Assembly (NCBI GenBank): GCA_049999765.1
Contig: JBNGIQ010008561.1
Location: forward strand, 1-58,178
Direction: 5' to 3'
DNA: 58,178 nucleotides
Source of the DNA: Phaeoceros laevis
Lineage: Eukaryota; Anthocerotophyta; Anthocerotopsida; Notothyladales
The notes under the pieces are model-generated. The model ran no database searches and was not told where the DNA came from. It saw nothing but the letters and a program-made list of their open reading frames with translations. Position numbers and translations under genes: made by a program. Positions 35,801 through 45,395 of the stretch are shown here, piece by piece (positions within the stretch are counted from its first letter, which is position 1; the number at the start of each line of letters is the position of its first letter).

Positions 35801-35944
35801 AAGATCCTCACATTCAGCTCCATAAACACATCCAGGGTGGAAGGATGCTCTACATGCATCCGGAATCGCTGGTGGTAGTGTTCCTCCAACTGCTTGTGTG
35901 TGAAACCAACTGGCATCACCCGTTGTGTGGTAGTTGAAGTCCAA
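32887..35944 (-). CDS. PLS-class PPR protein with variant DYW (DYW:KP) domain, copy 2
   Basis: Organelle RNA editing factor, paralogue of the gene at 19020-21351. The model is complement(32887..35644, 35796..35944), giving 968 aa, with a 151-bp GT-AG intron in phase 2 exactly as in copy 1. The exon-1 leader aligns with copy 1 (TTGDASW; PGCVYGAECEDLGR). About seven full PLS triplet-like units follow, more than in copy 1, which explains the extra length. The E region is AENILQTMPFQNDVVAWTSL. The PG-box position reads ASIKPATACIEL (KPA signature). The deaminase ligands are HAE at about 900-902 and CNDC at 929-932. The end is GCCSCCDRH; DRH in place of DYW is typical of the DYW:KP clade. Copies 1 and 2 lie 11.5 kb apart in opposite orientation. 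An uninterrupted frame over the intron region is an accident and gives a false 1,010-residue reading. Confidence 0.92.
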
Positions 35945-37267
35945 ACTCTCAGAGCCTTCCTGCGATTCAGCAGTAGGTCAAGGGCTCAACAACTGCTGCC
36001 CACGTGTGACTCATTCACTATCAGACAGGTCGCAATGTAGTCATAGCTCATATATACTACCTTGTTCGATTTGTTGTTACACCACTGAGGAGGTAATGTC
36101 ACAGGCATACCCCACGACGCCTTTCCTGCACTCCTCTCTACAGCACGCCAACCAGACAATGAAGACCTCTTTTGCCATGAGAGAACTGATGGAAATCAAA
36201 TTCAAAGCAGCAATCGCTTACCGCAACTTTTGTCCACCGCGGCCTGCAACGACGAGAGATGCCTGCACCATCGTTCTGAAGAGCTGCGAGACCTGAATTT
36301 TTTCCGTACAAGGCTGGAGGCTATGATATTGGCACCTCTCTTCATCGATTTGATTCCTGTACATGCGAATTGTAACAAGTCATCTGGATGGGGCTGCATC
36401 AAAAGCGCCGCTAGATGCTCCGTCTGACTGGGGTGGGCAGGCTAGCTGGATAGCATGCTCACCAGTTTCGGATCCGACCTTTGGCCTTGCCACACATAGG
36501 TCTCATTGTACGTTTTTGTAGAATGCACTGTCTCCCGCAAGACTTTCCAACATGTACGCCCCCCTCATGGGGGAGCCTTCGTCCTTCGCTGTTGTTCTGC
36601 ACAAGGTGCAGTTAACATTCCCGAACCACGGAGCTCCGGAATCTTGAGAGGCAGCGCACTGCAACTCACTGGAGGCAAGCTATGGATTCTAAATGCCAGT
36701 TTGGAAGCGGTGATGACGGTTGCTTGATGTGGGATAGGCTAGGAAGTCCCTGTCTCTCAGTCCTTTTTGCACCGCACCAGGTCTCCCCACCTGAAATCCA
36801 CGACGACCCTAACCAAGCTACTTTGTTGTACGATCAAGCCTCCAATCGTTCTGGAGAACGGCATCCTGGGTGATTCAGCCAAGACTGTATGTGGATAGAT
36901 AGATAGCCCGGCCTTCTAAGAAATAGTGCAGGGACTTGCGAGCGCCGGCAAAAGGTGTTGTGCTGAACTTTGCAGGCGTGCGTGCATGGTACTGCCATCC
37001 TTCTCGATCGCAGCCTCTGGCTATCTGCTGAAAGGAAGATGGACCACAATTTTGCAGCATCGTGGAACAGGTTGTCGCTGCTGGACAGGAATTTGGGTTC
37101 AGACCGATAACAATGGAGAGTATGCGACAGGACGCTGCAGATTGGAAGCTCACTGTTGGACTGGCAAATCGCCGGGATGGCCACTTCCCGCGACTAGGGG
37201 GCACTGGTTCTGATGGAACCGGCCACTTCCAGGAGGTGGTGGTCAGGGGCGAAATTATACTGATGCA
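35945..37267. other. divergent intergenic region between two PPR genes
   Basis: 1.3 kb separate PPR copy 2 (-) and the E-type PPR gene (+), which are head to head. It must hold both promoters. Only short frames without recognisable homology were seen. Confidence 0.5.
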
Positions 37268-39786
37268 ATGTTGGGCATGCAAAGGGGTTGTACTTGTGGT
37301 GGGCTTGTTGCAACGAGGCGCAAGCTCTTCCAGACTACCAGATGTTTCGTCCACCTGTGGGTAGAGCCTGTGGGGACTGCCGCAGGAGGATGCAAAGTAC
37401 ACTGTGCTTTGGTGTCAAAATTCTGTCGGTATTCATCAGGACGTGAAGTGGATTTTTCAACCAAGGATAAAAGGTCTGCTGCACTTGACGTCAAGGAAAT
37501 CCAAAGTTCAATTTCGCTGTTTCCTTGCCTCTAATCGCCTCCCAATTGTGGTCATGCAGTGTGGCTTCACTTGAGTCATCTGAGCTATTCAATGTACTAT
37601 GCGCAAAAGGACATCTCGATGATGCACTTCGAACTGTACAACTTGCCGTAAAGCAAGGTATCAGTCTATCTGTGAACAAGTTGTGTGCTATTCTTAAAGG
37701 GTGCATGAAGAAGGGGGAGGTGGAAGTCGGCAGGCGAGTCCAGGTTCTTATTGAGAACAGTGCATTGCAGTCAGGTGTGCTGAACAACCATCTTATTCGC
37801 ATGTATGCTTCTTGCGGTAGGCTCGCGGAATCAAGTCAATTTTTCAGCAAACTGGCGCTGCCAACTGTGTTCGAATGGGCTGCAATCATCTCAGCATATG
37901 GTAAACATGGAAAGCCAGAGCAAGCTATTGCACTGTACCATCAAATGCAATCGACAAATCTAGTACCAAATGACTATGTTCTTGTTGCTGCCCTTGAAGC
38001 ATGTTCCAGAGGAAACTCATTGACGGATGGCAAGCTAATTCATGCCCATGCGAGGGCACATGGGCTGGAGGCAAACTACTATGTGTGCAGCACCTTGATT
38101 CATATGTATGCCAAATGCGGGAGCCTGGATGATGCGAGGGAAGTGTTTGACAGATTCCCACAAAGAGACCGCGTAACTTGGACTGCGATGATCACTGGAT
38201 ACGCTCAGCATGGTGATGGCGACTTAGCTCTCCTGTTGTTTCAGCAAATGCACAAGGAGGGCATCCTGCCAGACAAGGTCACCATCATTAGCACTTTGAA
38301 TGCTTGTTCCAGCATTGCAGCCTGGGATTATGGCAAGCTGCTACATAGAATTGTGGTCGAAGGTGGTCTTGAGTCGGATACCTCTGTAGCCAACGTCCTC
38401 ATAGATATGTATGTCAAATGTGATAGCCTTGAAAAAGCGCGTGCACTGTTTGACAGACTAACAACAAGGGATGTGGTATCATGGACTGCTATGATCGGGG
38501 GGTACACAGAGTCTGGAGATTGTGGGGAGGCGCTTGACCTCTTTCAGCAAATGAGTAGAGAGCACGTTCAGCCAAACAAGGTCACGCATATGAGCATGCT
38601 GAAGGCGTGTGCAATTGCAGCAGCCTTGGACTATGGAAAGCTTTTACATCGCCACATCATGGACAGCAGTTTAGCATCAGACGTCATCGTTGGCAACACC
38701 CTCATCCACATGTATGCAAAATGCGGCAGCTTGGAGGATGCCCGCCTTGTTTTTGATAGATTGCCGTCAAGAGATCTAGTGACATGGAATGCAATGCTTG
38801 CAGGATACGCCCAGCAAGGAAGCGGACAAGAGACACTCCAGTTGTTTCAGCAGATGCAACAAGAGCGGTTGCAGCCCAACAGGGTCACATTTGTCAGTGT
38901 ACTTAAGGCTTGTTCAAGTGTAGCATCTCTGGATCAGGGCAAGCACATCCATACTCGCATCTTGGAGAATGGCTTGGAGTTGGATGTCCATGTGGGCAGT
39001 ACTCTGGTGGACATGTATGCCAAATGCGGGAGTCTTAAGGATGCTTGCACTGTGTTCGAGAGACTACCTAGGAGAAGCTTGGTGTCATGGAATGCAATGA
39101 TTGCAGCATACGCCCAGGAAGGGGATGGCGAGAGGGCCCTGCAGCTATTTGACAGGATGCAGAAGGAAGGTTTCTTGCCAGACAAAGTTACCCTCCTGTG
39201 CTTGCTTTCAGCATGCAGCCGTGCTGGTCTTGGAGACGATGGAAGCTACCTTTTCCAATCGATGTATGAAGAGTTTGGTGTAACCCCTGAAATGGAACAT
39301 TATGCCTGCATGGTCGACCTGCTTGCTAGGGCTGGGTATCTGTATGAGGCAGAAAAGTTCATCAACAGTATGCCATCGCAACCTGATGTCGTGGTGTGGA
39401 TGTGTTTGCTTGGGGCATGCCGAGATTATGGGAATGTGGAGCTAGCGCAGAGTGTATTCAAATCTGTTATGAAGCAAGATCCCACAAATGCTGCAGCATA
39501 CGTCTTGATGTTAAACTTATATTCCACAACAGGGCTGTGGGAAAAAAAGGCAGAAGTCATGACCTTGATGCATAATGCGGGGGTGAAGAAGGAACCTGGC
39601 CGAACTTGGATAGAGTTGCAGAATCACGTACACACTTTTGTGGTTGATGACATGGACCATCCTGAACGGAAGCAGATATATGCTCAACTGAGGCTGGTGG
39701 TAGATTCTATCAGTCAGGAATTTCGTCACCAAGTCGACTCTCTGGACAGTAGTGATGAAGATTTACAACAGTGTGTGTGCACATAG
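37268..39786 (+). CDS. PLS-class PPR protein ending in an E/E+ domain, no DYW
   Basis: Probable organelle RNA-editing or processing factor. The model is 37268..37428 joined to 37560..39786, giving 795 aa. The long exon is certain. Exon 1 is inferred: ATG 37268, basic/hydroxylated leader, donor CG|GTATTC in phase 2, acceptor CATGCAG before 37560, frame closed. Ten or so repeats run from SSELFNVLCAKGHLDDALRT to ERALQLFDRMQKEGFLPDKV. The E region is MEHYACMVDLLARAGYLYEA and NAAAYVLMLNLYSTTGLWEK. The PG box is canonical, KKEPGRTWIEL, unlike the two DYW:KP neighbours. After VHTFVVDDMDHPERKQIYAQ the protein ends in an acidic tail (SLDSSDEDLQQCVCT), so there is no deaminase. Such proteins usually need a DYW protein in trans. 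Confidence 0.88.
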
Positions 39787-40373
39787 ATCAAAGGCTCTTG
39801 GGCTGCATTCTATTGGAAAACCTGTTGTCGTTGTTGCCATTGTGACCAGAAGCCTGCATCGTGGCCATTCAGGCCACACAGGTTCAGTTCGATCTTAAGC
39901 AGCTGCTGCGCCCAATTGTACATGTGGGTTCACTCAAAACCGTGGAACCGCACATTCCCGGATGAGCCACCAAAAGGTCCACACTCCCAACTAACCCTCC
40001 TCGTGTCCCCTCCTCGTGTCTACCAGTGGGATCTAGACTACTTCCACAAAACTGGATCCGCAATTCCACAGCCATCCGATCTTTGAGCTTGCTCACAATT
40101 ATCCCCAATGTCAGAAAAATGCAATGCCTGGTTGGGCAGTAATATACCGTAGGTCACACGCGGAGAGGAATCATTCCTCCGGAGTACACAATACAAGCCA
40201 GGTGAGGACGAAATCTCATCTTATCATCAGAGACCCCTCTAAACCCTGGGTCTGGCAACGAACTCAACTCAGGTGCCGGGGGTACCGGGGTTTAACGGTG
40301 ACAGCGTGATCCGAACTACCAGTAGGAGGACCACCAGAAGCCAGCGTCAAACTCTGCGCGAACGGTGTAGGAG
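39787..40373. other. intergenic, nothing recognised
   Basis: The gap lies between two plus-strand genes. A short local repeat (CTCCTCGTGTCC/CTCCTCGTGTCT) occurs at about 39997-40021. Confidence 0.5.
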
Positions 40374-41611
40374 ATGGCCATGGCGATAGCAGCCGTAACA
40401 GCCGTCTCTACGCCCACGGTGACCTCCTGCACCGCCTCCTGCTCCAACTCCGTCTCTTCCCCCTCTACATCCTGGCAGCCGCTGCCTGGTGGCTCTCCTG
40501 GGTAAGGAATCACGCATTTCCAGCTCGTTGCTTTTTTTTTTGCTGCTCCCTTCCTCTCGCGTCTGAATCCGATTCATGTTCAGTCATGGGTGACGCAGAT
40601 GCTGGAGGCTGCTCTCGCCGAAGCAGCCCCTGCGGTCTCGTGCTAACACACGGCTTCCCGTTGGAGCCACCACATTGCCCGGTGCCCGAGCAGAGATAAA
40701 ATATGTGCTGCCGGGTGAGGTGAAGGAGCTTCTGGGAGAGGGATACAGCGTCGTGGACATCAGGGACTCCTCACAGTACAGCAGGGCGCACATTGTACCC
40801 AGTGTTCATGTACCGTATTTCATAGAGAACAACGACTCTGACCCCGGTATGCATTTGCCACCCTCAGTGAAGGTTGCGTGTCTGACCTGTTGTGACTGCT
40901 TCCTTACGATGTCAGAGATAATGCAGGCACGCAATTAGCCAGGATAATGCACAATGGCTTTGCCGGTGCCTTGTATGGAATCGCCTACACCAAAGTGAAC
41001 CAGGATTTTGTTGCCACTCTGGAAAAGCAGTTCTCAAAGGACAGCAAGCTGCTTCTGGTGTGCCAGGAAGGGCTAAGGTACACCTACTTGTCGCATCTGC
41101 TCTGTCTCTATGAACGGCATCCAGACCTTGTGATTCCCTCACCACCTCCCTTTATCTCCAGGGCTGGAACAGCTTCCAAAAAGCTAGAAGAAGCTGGCTT
41201 TTCTAATGTAGCCTACATCTCCAGTGGTTTGACGTCGGTACCTCCAGGTGACCCTGCATTCAATCTTCATCCTGAGAACTCCGAGAAGTTGCCAACCTAG
41301 AGCTGACAATCTCTCATCTCTTTTGCTTATGTGCGCAGGCATTTTCACCAAGGAGGGACCTAAGGAGCTGAAGGATGCAGGCAAGGGCGGTTTGGTGTCA
41401 GTCCAGACTCAGATATCCATAGTGCTGGGAAGTGTCCTCGCTTGTAAGTGACCACCATCTCTACGCACCTGAGATAGAAGCTCTTTGTTCTAGTTCCTGC
41501 GGTTTGTGCAAGGCACAAAGTTGGTAATCAATGTGTTGTTTCTTTGCAGCTGCCTGGCTTTTCTTGACCTTATTTCCCGACCAAGCCGAAAAGCTTTTCT
41601 TCCCCAAGTGA
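40374..41611 (+). CDS. chloroplast rhodanese-like domain protein (STR11-like)
   Basis: Sulfurtransferase-fold protein of the chloroplast, probably thylakoid-anchored; the sulfur donor and acceptor are unknown. Exons 40374..40501, 40599..40846, 40927..41077, 41162..41247, 41339..41443 and 41550..41611 give 259 aa. All introns are GT-AG and the frame closes. Residues 1-43 (MAMAIAAVTAVSTPTVTSCT...) are rich in Ala, Ser and Thr with no acids, a transit peptide. The rhodanese domain runs from EIKYVLPGEVKELL through GYSVVDIRDSSQYSRAHIVP to LLLVCQEGLRA, with the active-site Cys at about 171. The C-terminal segment SIVLGSVLASAWLFLTLFPD is a likely membrane span. The start was chosen because it alone links a plausible transit peptide to the domain in frame. 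Confidence 0.9.
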
Positions 41612-42239
41612 GGACCTGCTTTCTCCATTTTTGCTGTGCTGACCTGCCCGACACCACAATCGTCATCAGCTGGATTTCCACCTTGCGAGTTACAAGCCTG
41701 TTGGGTGGTTGTAGACCAATCCCCCGCCCCAGGCCTCCCATACATTTCACATTGTTCTTGAAGTTGATGCGCACAGTTCACTGTCTGTGGGCATAGAGCG
41801 CGCTTTTTAGTCAGACATGAGAGATTGCAGCTATTTTTGGGTAGAAAACTAGCTGCAAGATATGAATTCGCTGTCTCACAGACTGGGCTTGCAACAAGGA
41901 AGTCATGTCCAGAACCTGAACTACTTTGCAAGTACCTCCCGAACGCACAAGTCCTAAGCTTCAGTTTTAACCAGACCTGTGCGTGTATGCAGCATTGTGC
42001 TTTTGCAAGCTCCTCTCAGGGTTAGAACTCAGGCCAGGCTGAATCTAACGATCAGAACAAGTCGCAAAAGGAGGTGAAAGGGCAACAACAGCTGTAGTTT
42101 GGATCTACAGATGCCAATGTCCACTTGCTGTAAGCATGTGTCTAGTTGGATTATGGAATATTAGGCTCAAAAGATGACTCTTGCAAGCCTCAACGACTGC
42201 GTTGACTGCAGGTGAGGAACATCCCTGGAAGGTGATGAC
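41612..42239. other. convergent intergenic; no S4-domain exon visible
   Basis: The gap lies between the rhodanese gene (+) and TyrRS (-). I looked on the minus strand for the missing C-terminal S4 domain of TyrRS (typically with an RLIxxGxVxxN motif) and saw none. Confidence 0.5.
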
Positions 42240-43487
42240 TTATAGAGCAACGGACTCTAGTTCCCCCACGGCTGGTGCCCTGGTGGCGTTGATGGCTTCT
42301 TCCAGGCCTTTGTCGCCGTGAACAAATCGGGTTACCTCCTCCGCCAGTCTGCGTTGGGCTGAGTTAGGCAGGTAGTCGGGCCTGCCCATGCTCTCTTCTA
42401 TGTGTGCGATCTCATCCAAGCTCAAAAAGGTCAGCATCTTCAGGAATTTGATCACGTCCGAGTCCTGGGTTGCCAAGAGATACTGGTAAAACAAGTCCGG
42501 GGACAGGAAGGAGGGAGTTAGCCAAATTGCGCCTCCCTCCGACTTGCCAATTTTGGTGCCATCGCTCTTCAAGAGGAGGGGGTGTGTCAGCCCGTACGCA
42601 CCATCCTGCTTCAGAATTCTACGGATCAAGTCAGTTCCTGCGGTGATGTTGCCCCACTGATCGCTGCCCCCAGCCTGGACAGAAACCCCCATCTCCCTGA
42701 AGAGATGAACGAAGTCGTAGCCCTGAATGAGTTGGTACGTGAACTCCGTGTAGCTCATGCCAACCTCGGATTGTAGGCGCGATCTCACGCTTTCCTTGGC
42801 CAACATGGTGCCCAACCTAGCATATCTTCCCACATCCCGGAGGAAGGCTATCACAGTCATATCCTTCCACCAGTCATAGTTGTTCAAAAGCATGGGCGTC
42901 GGCAATCCAGCTCCCGGAGCCTGTGCGCTGTGCCCATTGCCACCTAGCAGCCGGGAGATCGTTTCCTGGATTCCCTTGCAGTTTCTGAGTATGGTTTCCT
43001 CGTCCAAGACAGGCCTCTCCGTCCTCTTTCCCGAGGGATCCCCCACCCGCCCCGTAGCCCCTCCCACCACCGCCACAGGGACGTGACCGCACCTCTGAAA
43101 CCATGACAGCACGATGATCCCCAGCAGATGCCCTAAATGCAGGCTTTCAGCTGTGGGATCAAACCCCACGTACACCTTGAGAGGAGCAGTCTCAGGCCGG
43201 GAGCAGGCAGCTCGGAGCCCCTCTCCAGTAGTCGCCTCGATCAGGCCTCTCCGCTCCAGGATATCAATCACATTGCCCAGCCCGCCCTGGCCATTCCCAG
43301 CCTGAACCCTGGAGGAGGACGGTGACGTCTCAGAAATGACAGAAAGTGCTCTGGCCTGCAGTTGCTTAGAGGTGGATGCAGCATGCTGCCTGACGGCCAC
43401 CGGAACCCAGAGCTGGCGGACGGACAAGAAGTATCTGGATCTGGTGCGAGCAGGGGAAGGCAAGCAGAGTAGACGATGGCAGGCCAT
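42240..43487 (-). CDS. bacterial-type (organellar) tyrosyl-tRNA synthetase lacking the S4 domain
   Basis: Charges tRNA-Tyr in mitochondria and/or chloroplasts. A single exon of 415 aa from ATG 43487 (MACHRLLCLPSPARTRSRYF, a dual-targeting-like presequence); the frame is open further upstream to 43733. The class I catalytic core is complete: KVYVGFDPTAESLHLGHLLG with HLGH at 117-120, VVGGATGRVGDPSGK, the tyrosine pocket YQLIQGYDFVHLF, GSDQWGNITAGTDLI, and a KMSKS-type loop, GTKIGKSEGG, at about 310-319. The protein stops at TRFVHGDKGLEEAINATRAP plus ten residues, just where the linker to the S4-like tRNA-binding domain should begin. Bacterial and plant organellar TyrRS normally carry about 80-100 more residues. 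Either the S4 domain is lost or it is encoded by an exon I cannot see. A decayed 5' copy lies at 44856-45165. Confidence 0.88.
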   Translation of the reverse strand: MACHRLLCLPSPARTRSRYFLSVRQLWVPVAVRQHAASTSKQLQARALSVISETSPSSSRVQAGNGQGGLGNVIDILERRGLIEATTGEGLRAACSRPETAPLKVYVGFDPTAESLHLGHLLGIIVLSWFQRCGHVPVAVVGGATGRVGDPSGKRTERPVLDEETILRNCKGIQETISRLLGGNGHSAQAPGAGLPTPMLLNNYDWWKDMTVIAFLRDVGRYARLGTMLAKESVRSRLQSEVGMSYTEFTYQLIQGYDFVHLFREMGVSVQAGGSDQWGNITAGTDLIRRILKQDGAYGLTHPLLLKSDGTKIGKSEGGAIWLTPSFLSPDLFYQYLLATQDSDVIKFLKMLTFLSLDEIAHIEESMGRPDYLPNSAQRRLAEEVTRFVHGDKGLEEAINATRAPAVGELESVAL

Positions 43488-44855
43488 TGCTAGTGTGTGC
43501 ACCAGCAGGTACTGGAGCCGGTTAGGTTTCACGCTTCCCTGTTTACTGAAGTTAATTAACCCGGTCCGCTCCAGATGACAGGTTAGAGGATGGAAGTAAG
43601 CCAAGGCTGTGAGTGTGATGGGACAAGAAAGCGCAGTGCTTTTAGCTTTGAGCAAATGTTGAGCAGGAAGTGGACTACACTCCATAGATTTGTCTCTTAT
43701 CTCTCTACTCTTGTTTGTATACGCCGCCTCCAAGTGGAGCTACCTCATCCAAAGCTGACCCACAACAGTTTGCAAGTTTCATCGTCCGGGACACTGGGAA
43801 TGTATGCTTGGAAACATCGCCAGCCGAATCAAGGTGCAGCCTATATACGCATGTGCTCAGTCTCGTGTCTCCTCCATCAATGCTCCTGAACCATGGCTTG
43901 CAACTGGCTCATGCATAAGCTGCCCCTAGAGGTGACGCTGCCCCTAGGGGTGACACTGCTAGTGGCTGTGTTTCATACTGGGCCTGCGAAAGCAGCATAT
44001 GAAATGTTGTGGAGCCCCCATGCCCAGCCCTTGGACGATGGAGGGAGAGCCCTGGATGCTAAGCAGTGCCTTCAGCGGGAACCCCCGCCTCGAGGGAGCA
44101 CCGGCACCAACCACTGAGTTCACACATGGATCCATCGGATATTTACAACCAGTGGCCATACAGACATCACATACCGTCCTGAATTCTCTAGATATCAGCT
44201 TGGTGGTCGTCCTCAAGCTTTTTCGCACTTAAGCTTGTAAGCTGCCTGCTCAGATGTACGGACTTGGAGGCGTATGAAGCTCATCTGAAGCAGTTTGTAG
44301 CATGTAACTGTCTTTCTTCTGGGTAGTCCAGAAGCTCATGAGCTGCGCATGTTCGAGACCATGCAGGTTCAGCTTCGGCGTTGCTGCATATGATTTTCGT
44401 GTATAGATGCTGTTTGATGATTTCATAGACCAATTGTTTACAAGTGCCCATTCTTATTCCTCCATTTGTACTACTGAAAAGCCTGGGTAACAATCCTTCG
44501 TCTGCCTGCCAAGTGTTGTTTAAATCGTCTCTTTTCGACAATTTCACAACTGCATAAGACCAGAACGATCAGCTCCTTACAGCCATCTGGACACCTTGAA
44601 AGTCCACAGAGAATTCCTCTGATAATGGCATAAGATCCACTCGCAGATCCCAGGTGATGCACCTGATCCCAGGTGCATTTCCTCAGAGCATCTTTTCACA
44701 GGTGAAAAGATGCTCATGATATTGGATGAGGTAAAGGGAGGAAAGGAAGTTTGTTTATAGTGCTTTGGGTAAAAACCACACATGTCGCGAAGTAAAGGGA
44801 AAGGAGTCGCGGACGATACTGATAAGCGGGAATGAGTTTCGTACCCTACACACCA
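43488..44855. other. intergenic between TyrRS and its partial copy
   Basis: No gene was recognised. It contains a small hairpin near 44650-44715 (listed separately). Confidence 0.5.
44651..44715. repeat. pair of small hairpins
   Basis: GAGCATCTTTTCAC (44686-44699) and its exact reverse complement (44702-44715) are separated by 2 nt. Just upstream, ATGCACCT and AGGTGCAT face each other around GATCCC. This is a miniature echo of the double foldback at 8.1 kb. Confidence 0.8.
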
Positions 44856-45165
44856 CCTTCCTCGGTCGGGTCCAAACCTAATGAACACCTTCGGCCGAGC
44901 CCCGCTTCAGACGGGCCTGCTCCAGGATATCGAGCACTTCGTCCACACTGGGCTAAGGCATCAACGGCCTCGGAGGCGGAGGTGGATTTCTGTTGTGTGG
45001 GAAATGACGGCGAGTGCTCTGGCCTGCCGTTGCTTAGATATGCAGGTAGAATGGTGCCCGAGGGCCACCGGAACCCAGAGCTGGTGGCTGGACAAGGAAT
45101 ACTGGGATGCAGTACGAGGTCGGAGGGCCGGGGGAGGCGAGCATAGCAGACGATGGCAGGCCAGG
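44856..45165 (-). pseudogene. partial duplicate of TyrRS 5' end (presequence to GFDP motif)
   Basis: On the minus strand this reads LACHRLLCSPPPALRP, QLWVPVALGHH, SKQRQARALAVIS and VLDILEQA, and later KVFIRFGPD. It is collinear with MACHRLLCLPSPAR, QLWVPVAVRQH, SKQLQARALSVIS, VIDILERR and KVYVGFDP of the TyrRS gene at 42240-43487. Frame changes occur between the blocks, and nothing of the catalytic domain after GFDP remains. It is an ancient, same-orientation partial duplication 1.4 kb upstream of the parent. Confidence 0.88.
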
Positions 45166-45395
45166 GGTGCTTGCAACGGTGTAGTCAGAGGCAGCTACTG
45201 TAGACCGTTCTAGCTGATGAAAGTCGAACATGCTCCAGTTTTGATGCTGTCATGAGAAGTGGCACGCCTGAACACAACGGTTCGTGTATGATGGGCAGAC
45301 CTGATGCGATATAACCGTTTTCAGCCTCCCATAGCAATTCTTGGCGGTGATAGAGGCGGTTCGAGGAGTTACTGTTTGTTGCAAGCACCAATTCC

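Noticed and set aside
32887-35919. Single-exon 1,010-residue reading of PPR copy 2
   Set aside because: The stretch 35645-35795 reads open by chance; the paralogue shows a phase-2 intron at the same place, and the spliced leader is conserved.
43488-43733. Upstream in-frame extension of TyrRS to 43733
   Set aside because: The decayed paralogue aligns only from the ACHRLL start, and the extension does not look like a targeting peptide.
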